From Clostridia bacterium (lineage in GTDB: Bacteria > Bacillota_A > Clostridia > Oscillospirales > CAG-272), in the NCBI GenBank assembly GCA_017936125.1, contig JAGBGE010000017.1:1-40797 (forward strand): a stretch of DNA of 40,797 nucleotides, in the 5' to 3' direction. A program made the translations under genes and the position numbers. Under the pieces are notes generated by a model, which saw nothing but the letters and a program-made list of their open reading frames with translations, ran no database searches and had not been told where the DNA came from. Of this stretch, positions 1 to 7,666 are shown in pieces (the first letter of the stretch is position 1; every line of letters begins with the position of its first letter).

Positions 1-38
1 CTGTCGGTATACTTACTTCTTCCGCAGGAAACACAAAT

Positions 39-449
39 TTGGAAATATACTTTTACGGAGATACTATAAAAATCAGAAAAACACCATATATCGTGGATTC
101 CGAATATCCTTGTTTAATAATTGCAAAAGACATTTTAACAGGCGAAACATTTACCGTCTTTGACGGTATGAAGCATGGTTATGATGCAATGTTTTGCAAC
201 GAGGCTTGTGATGATGTAGAGCGCGAAATAAAACTTTACGAGCATTGTACGGGAAAAATACAAATCACACTTGGTTATTCGATTGATTACGAAGATGAGA
301 AAGAAGAATATGAGTTCAACGAAAATGGAGAGGTCATATTGATGTACGGTACTCTTGATTGGGAGCAAGCAAAATCGATTGGATTTGATTGGCTTTCATT
401 AAAATTTGTAGACGCGAAAAAGGAATTTGTTGATTTGGAGTTGGCTTAA
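39..449 (+). CDS. Hypothetical protein, possibly cut by the window edge
   Basis: This 136-residue acidic protein has no function I can name. It has no signal peptide or membrane segment. A central VFDGMKHGYDAMFC stretch resembles a conserved core I associate with uncharacterised Clostridia proteins, but I cannot name the family. The TTG start has an AGGAA eight bases upstream, which is plausible. The frame is also open all the way to base 3, so the gene could begin before the window, and both readings should be kept in mind. It reads AT-rich compared with genes after 2.4 kb. It stands alone upstream of a hairpin array. Confidence 0.6.
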   Translation: MEIYFYGDTIKIRKTPYIVDSEYPCLIIAKDILTGETFTVFDGMKHGYDAMFCNEACDDVEREIKLYEHCTGKIQITLGYSIDYEDEKEEYEFNENGEVILMYGTLDWEQAKSIGFDWLSLKFVDAKKEFVDLELA

Positions 450-487
450 TTACAGGTTGAAAAATATACCTTTTGGAGTCTTGACCC

Positions 488-743
488 ACGTCGAGTCCGT
501 CGTGTGTCTCACACGTCGGCTCGACGTCGATATGCGCCGCTGATGCGTCGCTCGATATGTCTACGACTCGATATGGCGCTACGCGCTCGATATGCGTTGC
601 CCAATGGCAACGCGAGATAAGTAACAACAGCGGCGCAATCGACTCTCGTTGCCAAAGGCAACATATCGAATTTCGAGCAAAGCGAGAAATATATCGAATG
701 GTCGCAACGCGACCATATATCGAGTTGCGTAGCAACATATCGA
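488..743. repeat. Hairpin array with spacers that invert midway
   Basis: This non-coding stretch consists of consecutive short hairpins separated by a seven-base spacer. The spacer reads TCGATAT at 527, 552, 568 and 587. It reads as the reverse complement ATATCGA at 663, 691, 717 and 737. The hairpins differ in sequence but keep pairing: ATGGTCGC/GCGACCAT, GTTGC-GTA-GCAAC, GTTGCC-AAA-GGCAAC, GCGC-TAC-GCGC, GTC-TAC-GAC. The first is long, ACGTCGAG (488-495) with CTCGACGT (520-527) enclosing GTGTG-TCT-CACAC. The centre (594-662) holds a further GTTGCC/GGCAAC hairpin and degenerate spacers. A 73-codon ORF overlapping the array is an artefact of the repeats. Confidence 0.85.
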
Positions 744-774
744 CAAATGCTACAAAACAAAGGAGCAAGACAAA

Positions 775-912
775 ATGACCGATAATAAGAACCAACTCCG
801 AGAGGACGCAATCGAATTTGCAATTCAGATATCCGACCTTTGTGACGAAATCAAAGGCTGCTCTGTTTATGTTAATCAAATACGACTGAATAACGAGAGG
901 ATAGACATATGA
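775..912 (+). pseudogene. Truncated four-helix-bundle protein (23S rRNA IVP/Avd-like superfamily)
   Basis: This 45-codon ORF starts at ATG 775 behind AAAGGAGCAAGACAAA, a good ribosome binding site. Its residues 13-37 (IEFAIQISDLCDEIKG then VYVNQIR) match the first one and a half helices of the four-helix-bundle family, which includes the 23S rRNA intervening-sequence proteins. Full members run about 120 residues and continue with a serine-rich SIGANI-type segment that is absent here. The match breaks at about base 885, where the sequence becomes the ribosome binding site of the next gene; the stop overlaps the next ATG (ATGA). I read this as a remnant cut by a deletion or insertion. A short functional peptide or translational coupling leader is the alternative. 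Confidence 0.6.
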
Positions 913-1772
913 AAAATATTTTTAAGAAATCGAACATTCCTTTCATGAAGGGAGTTTTACATAGCGGTAATGGACTGGATAACTGGAATCTGGCGCGCAC
1001 GATGCAGGAGAAAAACGGTCTTCAGCACCAGCTGCCTGCCGAGATATCGCTTCTTATGCGAGGAGCCGCAGACGGAGATATATGGTCTTCGTGCGAGCTT
1101 GCGAGAAACTACTTTAGTTACTGCCCCGATTTGTTTTTGCCAGAGGCCCTAAGACTTTGGAAAACTGCGGTATTGGCTGATGATGAAGGCGCTAAATGGG
1201 ACGTGGAAAACCGACCTATTTACGATCGCATCATAAACTATCGCTCATCCGACGGAGATTTTTATCTTACAACGGAAATGAAGTGTGCTATGCTCACGGA
1301 ATGGTATCTTGAAAAGCTCGGACGCTCCCCGTGGGATAAGCTTACCGATAAGGAGCGCACAGCTCGCGTGAACGAACTTATACGCGCGGTATGCCCCGTT
1401 TTGCAAATTCCCGACGTTCAGGCGGAATTCGTACCCTCCCTTACCTCTGATGGCATTATCGTGGACGGTCTTGCGGGATGGGATAATAAACTTACCTTTA
1501 GAGCGGAGCTTTTACCCGACATCGAGAGAATGGTGGAGATCATTTTCCACGAGCTTGGACATATCGTGACCTTTGAAATGATGAGAGGTGGGGCGAACGG
1601 AAAGCGGCTTCAGGAGCTTTATGGTATTACTGACGAGCGCATGGATTCTTGGCGAAAAAACGAGCAGGGGTACGAGGTACCTACCTCGGAAGAGGATCCC
1701 GACACTCTATCTTACGGCGTTTATTTGATGTGGGGCACCTTCTTCCTTCCTCACGCTAATGGTAAAAAATAA
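909..1772 (+). CDS. Putative zinc metallopeptidase-like protein (HELGH)
   Basis: This 287-residue protein is probably cytoplasmic, as no signal peptide is visible. The N-terminal half (about 45-100) has the AADGDIWSSCELARNYF pattern reminiscent of a Sel1-like helical repeat. The C-terminal half carries HELGH at 214-218 within a hydrophobic helix (MVEIIFHELGHIVTFEM), the classic zincin HExxH signature with both histidines and the catalytic glutamate. A third metal ligand is not obvious. The start overlaps the stop of the truncated four-helix ORF, with GAGAGG seven bases upstream. Substrate and role are unknown. The metallopeptidase call rests on this motif only. Confidence 0.6.
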   Translation: MKNIFKKSNIPFMKGVLHSGNGLDNWNLARTMQEKNGLQHQLPAEISLLMRGAADGDIWSSCELARNYFSYCPDLFLPEALRLWKTAVLADDEGAKWDVENRPIYDRIINYRSSDGDFYLTTEMKCAMLTEWYLEKLGRSPWDKLTDKERTARVNELIRAVCPVLQIPDVQAEFVPSLTSDGIIVDGLAGWDNKLTFRAELLPDIERMVEIIFHELGHIVTFEMMRGGANGKRLQELYGITDERMDSWRKNEQGYEVPTSEEDPDTLSYGVYLMWGTFFLPHANGKK

Positions 1773-1849
1773 AAGCACCAACTCTTTTGAACCGTAAAGT
1801 TCGGCTTAAAAAATGCGCTTGCGATTTCTTTCGCCGTGTCATCCTCGAG

Positions 1850-1975
1850 CGAAGCCACCTCGCACTTTCCACCACGTTCGCAACACGAAACATATTTTGC
1901 GTGAGCGAAGCGAACAACTTCACTACGAACGGAGTGAGCAACTTCACCAATTCATTGGGACAACTGTGAGTTTTG
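1850..1975. repeat. Degenerate hairpin repeat array, CAACTTCAC type
   Basis: This intergenic stretch has CAACTTCAC at 1915-1923 and 1939-1947 and a decayed copy CAACTGTGA at 1961, a spacing of 22-24 bases. The repeats are separated by small hairpins: TCACT/AGTGA around ACGAACGG, and CCAAT-TC-ATTGG. Upstream (1860-1910) are weaker related pieces. It differs in spacer from the array at 488-743 but has the same design of a conserved short spacer alternating with variable palindromes. Open frames on both strands across this segment show no protein family features and are probably spurious. Confidence 0.55.
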
Positions 1976-2037
1976 AGTGAAGCTCGAAAATACAATTTAC
2001 AGCAGTTTGGTATAACATATCGAAAGGAGATCGTGAT

Positions 2038-2280
2038 ATGATATTTTACAAGGTTACACACAAACACAAATTGGATAACCATTTTGAACGTTCGGATATC
2101 GGGATATACAGTTCCGAGGAAAACGCTAAAAATGCGATTGAAAATTTGAAGCAAAAGCCGGGCTTTTGCGATACACAAAACGGCTTTAAGATTAAAAGGG
2201 TGTTTAGACTTTTTAAGCCAAAATTGATTGACAAAACCTTTTGGGCTGAGGGATTCGTTACATACACTTATCAACGGTAA
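2038..2280 (+). CDS. Small hypothetical protein, DUF7336-like
   Basis: This 80-residue soluble protein follows a strong AAAGGAGATCGTGAT ribosome binding site. The layout is YKVTHKHKLD at the start, IGIYSSEENAKNAIENLK, then KPGFCDTQNGFKIKR and a closing WAEGFVTY. The order of YSS..NA..AI..L, PGF and FW.EGF resembles small DUF7336-type proteins of Firmicutes, a family without known function. The match is from memory of the pattern. It stands alone between repeat-rich intergenic stretches. Confidence 0.65.
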   Translation: MIFYKVTHKHKLDNHFERSDIGIYSSEENAKNAIENLKQKPGFCDTQNGFKIKRVFRLFKPKLIDKTFWAEGFVTYTYQR

Positions 2281-2403
2281 AAAGGCACAGTGAAACACCG
2301 AGAAAGACTGAATTTGCAAGGATTTATCACGTACACTGCAAAAACGAAGTGATTATATACAGGATATTGCTTTGATTTATGAGAAAATAAGGAGAAAATA
2401 GAT

Positions 2404-2838
2404 TTGGAATTAAAGGCAAAGTGGTTTTGCGAATTGACCACCGGCGAACTGTATGAAATAGTGCGCGCGAGATGCGAGATTTTTCTCATGGAGCAGAAAA
2501 TTGTCTGTCGGGATTTCGACGGAGTTGATTACGACAGTCTGCACTGCTTCTTCGAGAGTGACGGCAGAGTCGTCGCATATCTGCGCGCGTATCAAGCAGA
2601 TGACGGCAGCGTGAAAATCGGCAGAGTTCTCTCGATAACTCACGGTATCGGGCTCGGCAAGAGGCTCATGACGGAGTCACTGCCCGTGATAAAGGAAGCT
2701 TTTGCTAATAAGGAAATCACCCTGCACGCGCAGATGCACGCAAAGGGCTTCTACGAAAGGCTCGGCTTCGTCGCCACCTCAGAGGAGTTCCTCGAGGAAG
2801 GCATACCGCACGTCTCTATGGCGCTGAAGAATGCGTAA
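2404..2838 (+). CDS. elaA: GNAT acetyltransferase, ElaA-like
   Basis: This 144-residue protein belongs to the GNAT N-acetyltransferase fold by pattern. The N-terminal LTTGELYEIVRARCEIFLME is the ElaA-type opening (L..ELY.I...R...F..EQ). The acetyl-CoA pyrophosphate loop is visible as THGIGLGKRLM (motif A, Q/RxxGxG/A) at about 79-89. The C-terminal HAKGFYERLGF is motif B. The start is TTG, chosen because AAGGAGA lies about ten bases upstream and the reading from that point matches the family start. The substrate is unknown. It is monocistronic as far as I can see. Confidence 0.8.
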   Translation: MELKAKWFCELTTGELYEIVRARCEIFLMEQKIVCRDFDGVDYDSLHCFFESDGRVVAYLRAYQADDGSVKIGRVLSITHGIGLGKRLMTESLPVIKEAFANKEITLHAQMHAKGFYERLGFVATSEEFLEEGIPHVSMALKNA

Positions 2839-2904
2839 ATAGTTACGGCGAAATTACTAGGCAAAAAGCAATTGTTTATAAATAAATTTTTAGGAGGCAG
2901 TCTT

Positions 2905-5900
2905 ATGAAAAACAGCAAAATTCTATTTTTACTTCTAGTGATATCTTTATCCGTTATGCTTAGCGGATGCTTCTTCTCAGGCGGCGATACTCCCGGCGGC
3001 GACAAGGTCGAGGCTATTGACAGCTTCGAATTCGTTACCGACTCGAAAATGACAACCAGTGGAGAGGGAGATGACCAATATTATCTCCTGACCCTTTATG
3101 CCGGCGAAAAATATCAGGTTAAAACTGACGTCGACGGCAAGCTCGGTGACGATTACAGCTTCATATACAGCAGTGATGACGATATAGAGGGCAGGTTCAC
3201 TATCACAAGTGACGGATACATAGAAACGAACGCTGATTTGGCTAAGAGCGAGGTCTTCTCTGTTGATGCGGATTTATACAAGGACGGCGAATACGCGCGA
3301 GTTGCTCATAAATATTTCATATTCTCGCTTTTGGTCGGAGAATACGCTGACATCGTTCTGACAAACGACGGTCTTCTCTACGATGCGGATACTAACACCT
3401 ACTCTCTGACTATGGAATCGGGAAGCAGCTATGCGATTTCCTACTCCGTTTCAAGCAACACAGCCTATTCTCTCTCCTTCTCGCTCAGCGACGATAGCTA
3501 TTCGTCATTTATGAGCATTGACAGCGACGGAAAAATCACGACGCTCGCGACCGACGAGGACAAGACGGGCGGAATAACAATCAAAGCGATTGGCGCTGAC
3601 GGTGTGCTCGATACCGCTTACCTCACGGTAAATCTCAACAAGAGCGCAGAGCTCACAAACGGTCTCAGAGTAGTAAATCAGGCAACCGCTGCCACGGTTA
3701 ACGACGGTGACGCACTCGACCTCTACGTAGGTGACGAGCTGACCTTTGACGTCAAGTATAACGGTGAGGCAAAGACGAACGTTATCTCTGTCAGCAACCC
3801 TGCCGTGCTGGAGCTTGACAGCTCTGCAAATAAAGTCAAGGCGGTGGGTGTCGGTGAATGCGAGATTACCTTTGCCTGTGAAGGCGAGGAAATTGCTCTG
3901 ACCGTCAACGTCAGCGAGGACAAGGCGGTTTCACTCTCTAGTGAAACCGGCGGTAGCGATTTCGTTATAATTAACGGTGAGCTGTGTTTCCTCGGTAAAA
4001 TGTATGCTACCTATGAAAGCGGCGCGAAAAAAGAAATTGACGAGAACTTGATTAGCACCTCGCTTTCAGCCAAGGACGGAAGCTACAAGACGGTAGAATT
4101 CACCTACGGTGAGGTATCGGTAAGCTACGACGTCAAGTTCTACGAGGTTACCGAATACGTAGGACAGAGCACGGCTTACGATAATAATGACTATTTCAAG
4201 AATTTCCGCTCGGGCGAAGTCCATATGCTTCCCGCAGAGGGGGAGGTGAAAATCCTTGTTATCCCCGTATGGTTCACCGACTCGGACTACTTCTTCAGCG
4301 AGGCGCAGAGGGAGCAGATACTTGAGGATATAGAGTACACGGTGAACGGTGACAGACCCGAAACCGACTTCAAGTCCTTGAAGCAGTATTACGAGGAGCA
4401 GAGCTACGGTGCTATCACGATGGATATCACGGTGAGCGACTTCTATTATTCCTCTACCTCTTACGAGGATTACACAGACTACGAGGAATCTAAAAAATAT
4501 AATTCCCGCATTCTCGGCACCGACGCTATTGCCTGGTACTTCGATAATAACACCGACGAGAGCTTCGACGACTACGACCTCAATAGCGACGGCTATCTCG
4601 ACGGACTGATTATCTACTATGGCGCTAACTACTACGGTGCGCCTGAAGATACGAACAGATCGGTGGCATTTGAGTCGAGCAACTACGACAACGAGGCTTA
4701 TTCCTTCAACACTATGTCCTTCTGCCCTATTGGCGGTCTGTACGGACTCGATATGATGCAGCCCGGAGCGCAGACACAGATTACCGATTTGTCGGCTACC
4801 TATAACCGCGCCTTCAGAACCAGTGCAGTAACGGCTATTCACGAAATGGGACATATGTTCGGCAACGTCGACCTCTATGAAGAACAGATGGCAGACGAGA
4901 GATACGTTCCCGCAGGCGGCTTCGTTATGCAGGACGCTAATTACGGTGGTCACGACCCCTACCACGTGAACAGAATCGGCTGGTCGAAGCCCCAGGTTTA
5001 CGCTTCGAGCGACTATGCCCTCGGCGACAAGATTACGCTTCGTCTCTCCGATTTTCAGTCGAGTGGACAGAATATTATACTTACTAACACATGGAATGAG
5101 GCTAACTCCCTCTACGACGAATATCTCATTCTTGAGCTATTTACTCCCACGGGACTCAACGCATACAACTCAAACGTGACGTTTAGCGGTTTTATTGATA
5201 GCGGTATCAGACTCTGGCACGTCAACTCGCTGCTTGAAAATTACAACGCAGGCGGCGCGCTGACAAGCGAGATAGTCGACGGCACCCTCTGTGACCTGGC
5301 ATACTCCAACTATGACGTTACAAGCAAGCTTGACGTTCTTCATATGATAAGAAACAATCCAGCTGAGGAATATAATACGACCAGCAGGCAGTACGGTGAC
5401 GCTGCGCTCTTCGAGGTCGGTGACTCCTTCGATATGGACACCTTCGGCTCGCAGTTCGTGAATGGCGGTAAGCTAGACAGCGGTGAAAAGCTCGGTTGGG
5501 CATTCACGGTTGAGGCTATATTCGAGAATACCGATGGCACCTACGATGCGATTATCACTCTCGAGAGAACCGATAACGTAAGAACCGATTTCACCACTAC
5601 GGTAGCGCTCAATCGCTCGGATCTCGAGACTCCCGACGGTGAGGAAGAATACGGCGACATGATCTTCGGCGCGGACGGCAAGTTCTCACTCGTTTATAAG
5701 TACGTGACTCCCCCATCGGTATACAATCAGTCATACCCCATTTCCTCAAACGGTATGTGTCTCTTTGCTTCTGCCGACGGTAACGGCGGTTATATCGAGC
5801 TGACTATCAAGGAGATAGACGGAAAAGAGGTTGTTATCAACTCCATTTCTATCACCTATTCCAGCCTGACGAACGCTGCTCCCACGGTTCTCGTTGGCGG

Positions 5901-6066
5901 TAGTGCGGTCACGGGCGAGAAAATCGAAACCGAAAATGAAGCGCTCGGCTACGAATACGACGTTAACGCGCAGACGGTCAGAATACAGAATCAGTATAGC
6001 GAAACTATCAATCACTGGTCTGTGCTGCCGCTACTTGAAATAACGATAGATTATACGATAAAGTGA
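2905..6066 (+). CDS. Secreted M6-family metalloprotease lipoprotein with Big-like domain
   Basis: This 1053-residue protein is predicted to be exported and lipid-anchored. It has a KNSK amino end, a hydrophobic segment to residue 20 and a lipobox LSGC with Cys22. The ATG at 2905 is chosen because GGAGG sits just upstream; an earlier TTG lacks one. Residues about 250-340 look like a bacterial Ig-like Big_2 domain. From about 445 an M6 (immune-inhibitor-A type) protease domain follows, with a calcium-type loop DLNSDGYLD at about 558 and the zinc site HEMGHMFGNVDLY at 646. The C-terminal third is beta-rich and probably binds substrate or wall. Likely role: digestion of extracellular protein. A DUF1349 gene follows 12 bases downstream. 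Confidence 0.85.
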   Translation: MKNSKILFLLLVISLSVMLSGCFFSGGDTPGGDKVEAIDSFEFVTDSKMTTSGEGDDQYYLLTLYAGEKYQVKTDVDGKLGDDYSFIYSSDDDIEGRFTITSDGYIETNADLAKSEVFSVDADLYKDGEYARVAHKYFIFSLLVGEYADIVLTNDGLLYDADTNTYSLTMESGSSYAISYSVSSNTAYSLSFSLSDDSYSSFMSIDSDGKITTLATDEDKTGGITIKAIGADGVLDTAYLTVNLNKSAELTNGLRVVNQATAATVNDGDALDLYVGDELTFDVKYNGEAKTNVISVSNPAVLELDSSANKVKAVGVGECEITFACEGEEIALTVNVSEDKAVSLSSETGGSDFVIINGELCFLGKMYATYESGAKKEIDENLISTSLSAKDGSYKTVEFTYGEVSVSYDVKFYEVTEYVGQSTAYDNNDYFKNFRSGEVHMLPAEGEVKILVIPVWFTDSDYFFSEAQREQILEDIEYTVNGDRPETDFKSLKQYYEEQSYGAITMDITVSDFYYSSTSYEDYTDYEESKKYNSRILGTDAIAWYFDNNTDESFDDYDLNSDGYLDGLIIYYGANYYGAPEDTNRSVAFESSNYDNEAYSFNTMSFCPIGGLYGLDMMQPGAQTQITDLSATYNRAFRTSAVTAIHEMGHMFGNVDLYEEQMADERYVPAGGFVMQDANYGGHDPYHVNRIGWSKPQVYASSDYALGDKITLRLSDFQSSGQNIILTNTWNEANSLYDEYLILELFTPTGLNAYNSNVTFSGFIDSGIRLWHVNSLLENYNAGGALTSEIVDGTLCDLAYSNYDVTSKLDVLHMIRNNPAEEYNTTSRQYGDAALFEVGDSFDMDTFGSQFVNGGKLDSGEKLGWAFTVEAIFENTDGTYDAIITLERTDNVRTDFTTTVALNRSDLETPDGEEEYGDMIFGADGKFSLVYKYVTPPSVYNQSYPISSNGMCLFASADGNGGYIELTIKEIDGKEVVINSISITYSSLTNAAPTVLVGGSAVTGEKIETENEALGYEYDVNAQTVRIQNQYSETINHWSVLPLLEITIDYTIK

Positions 6067-6078
6067 TTTTTAGGCAAA

Positions 6079-6687
6079 ATGAATTTTGATATAAGCAAAT
6101 TTGAGTGGACGAGAGAGCCTTTTGGCTTTAAGGTCGAGGGCGGTAAGGTGGAGATTGTCACGAAGCCGCACACAGACCTCTGGCAGAGGACCTACTACCA
6201 TTTCAAAAATGACAACGCGCCCGTCTTGCAGATGGAGTGCGACGAAAAATATTTCTCATTCACGGTCAAGACCGAGTTTGACTATAAGCATAGGTTCGAC
6301 CAATGCGGTATCGTGATGTACCTCGACAGCGAGAACTGGCTCAAGGCGTCAATCGAGTATGAAAACGAGAGCTTCGGGCATCTCGGCAGCGTGGTGACGA
6401 ACAACGGCTACTCCGACTGGGCGACCACCGAGATTGACGCATCGGTTAAGTCGATGTGGTATAGGCTCAGCCGCAGGGAGTCGGACTACTGCATAGAATG
6501 CTCGAGTGACGGTGTGACCTACCGACAGATGCGTGTCTGCCATATGTGGCAGGGTGGTGAAGCTGTACGCTTCGGCATCTACGCTTGCAGTCCGGAGGAC
6601 TCGTCATTTACGGCAACCTTCTCGAGCTTCGAGCTTGGCGAGTGTCGTTGGCTTGCGCACAACGGTCAGGCTCCCGACGAGGAATAA
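6079..6687 (+). CDS. DUF1349 family concanavalin-like protein
   Basis: This 202-residue protein has no signal peptide. It shows the DUF1349 pattern throughout: W.REPFGFKVEGGKVEIVT, then TDLWQRTYYHF, YKHRFDQCGIVMYLD, NWLKASIEYE, LGSVVTNNGYSDW and a closing FGIYACSPED. The family has a beta-sandwich fold related to legume lectins and laminin G domains; its biochemical role is not established. The start lies 12 bases after the protease stop with only a weak AGG upstream, so translation may be coupled and the two genes probably share a message. The product seems cytoplasmic, which does not fit a direct partnership with the secreted protease. Confidence 0.8.
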   Translation: MNFDISKFEWTREPFGFKVEGGKVEIVTKPHTDLWQRTYYHFKNDNAPVLQMECDEKYFSFTVKTEFDYKHRFDQCGIVMYLDSENWLKASIEYENESFGHLGSVVTNNGYSDWATTEIDASVKSMWYRLSRRESDYCIECSSDGVTYRQMRVCHMWQGGEAVRFGIYACSPEDSSFTATFSSFELGECRWLAHNGQAPDEE

Positions 6688-6696
6688 AACAAAAAA

Positions 6697-6714
6697 TGAC
6701 AACCTTGGTTGTCA
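6697..6714. promoter_or_regulatory. Perfect 18-bp palindrome
   Basis: TGACAACCTTGGTTGTCA is a perfect inverted repeat nine bases after the DUF1349 stop and about 40 bases before the PHP gene. It is followed by AATAACCAATTTTC, not a clean T run, so it is a poor terminator. A regulator-binding site for the downstream gene is the other option. Confidence 0.5.
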
Positions 6715-6752
6715 AATAACCAATTTTCAGGATTTAATTAGAGGAAAGAACA

Positions 6753-7604
6753 ATGTTTTCTGAAAGAAAAAGCTGTGACCTGCATACGCATTCCTGCTTC
6801 TCAGACGGCACGTACACGCCGCGTGAGCTGCTCGAGGCGGCAGACGAAATAGGACTCTCGGCAATCGCGCTCTGCGACCATAACACCGTCGCGGGACTCG
6901 ACGCCTTCGTAGAAGCGGGCAAAGACTTCTCTGCCGAGGCGGTGCCGGGTATTGAGCTATCTACCGAGTGGCGCGGTAAGGAGCTGCATATAATCGGTCT
7001 TTACGTAAAGCGCGAGCATTACGGTAAAATAGGCGAGCTCGTCGCCGATATGCGTAAGGAAAAGGAAAAAAGCTATCGCGCCTGCATAGCCTCGCTGAAG
7101 GCGGCGGGCTACAACCTCGACTACGACGAGCTCTCCTCTCGCACCGAGGGCGGTATCAACCGCGCGCATATTGCCGCGGAGCTTGTAAGACTTGGCTACG
7201 TCGGCAGCGCAAAGGAAGCCTTTGCGAGTCTGCTCTCCAAATCGGGTGGCTACTATAACGCGCCGAAATATATTTCTGCCATAGAGGCGATAAAATTTCT
7301 CAAATCTATCGGCACGGCGGTCGTGTGGGCGCACCCGTATCTCAGCCTCACCTCTGACGAGGTGCGGGAGTTCCTGCCGCTTGCAAAGGACGCGGGGCTC
7401 GACGCTATGGAGGTCTTGTACTCAAAGTACAGCGAGGAAACCACTCTGACGGCGAGGGCTACCGCAGCCGAGTTCGGCATTCTCGAGAGTGGCGGCAGCG
7501 ATTTCCACGGCCCTATCAAGCCCGACGTGGCGCTCGGTGTCGGCAGAGGAAATCTCTTTATTCCCTACGAGCTGCTCGCGGAAATCAAAAAAAGGAAAAA
7601 ATAA
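6753..7604 (+). CDS. PHP-domain phosphoesterase
   Basis: This 283-residue enzyme has the complete PHP metal-site signature: DLHTHS..SDG (His11, His13, Asp18), CDHN (Asp42, His43), PGIELS (Glu68), LHIIGLY (His79), WAHPYLS (His194) and GSDFHG (Asp250, His252). Length and motif spacing fit the RNase AM/YciV-type stand-alone PHP proteins, which hydrolyse 3',5'-nucleoside bisphosphates or degrade short RNA from the 5' end. Which substrate applies here is inference. GAGGAAAG precedes the ATG. The next gene has its own promoter, so this gene may be transcribed alone or from upstream. Confidence 0.88.
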   Translation: MFSERKSCDLHTHSCFSDGTYTPRELLEAADEIGLSAIALCDHNTVAGLDAFVEAGKDFSAEAVPGIELSTEWRGKELHIIGLYVKREHYGKIGELVADMRKEKEKSYRACIASLKAAGYNLDYDELSSRTEGGINRAHIAAELVRLGYVGSAKEAFASLLSKSGGYYNAPKYISAIEAIKFLKSIGTAVVWAHPYLSLTSDEVREFLPLAKDAGLDAMEVLYSKYSEETTLTARATAAEFGILESGGSDFHGPIKPDVALGVGRGNLFIPYELLAEIKKRKK

Positions 7605-7608
7605 ATTC

Positions 7609-7637
7609 TTTACAAAGCGAATATATTGTGGTATAAT
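7609..7637 (+). promoter_or_regulatory. Sigma-A promoter for the LRR membrane protein
   Basis: TTTACA (7609-7614) and TATAAT (7632-7637) are separated by 17 bases, with an extended -10 TGTGG directly before TATAAT. The ATG of the LRR gene lies 30 bases downstream behind TTTAGGAGGAAATT. Confidence 0.8.
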
Positions 7638-7666
7638 GAACAAAAGTCGCTTTTTAGGAGGAAATT

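Noticed and set aside
488..743. CRISPR array
   Set aside because: The conserved unit is only seven bases and the intervening sequences are hairpins of irregular length; there is no direct repeat of 23-40 bases and no cas gene.
1756..2319. A 187-codon - strand ORF spanning repeats and the 80-residue gene
   Set aside because: It crosses the hairpin repeats and the well-signalled DUF7336-like gene, and has repeat-derived composition.
4066..4965. A 299-codon - strand ORF within the metalloprotease gene
   Set aside because: It is the antisense frame of the M6 protease, whose motifs and signal peptide are clear; it has no ribosome binding site and no family features.
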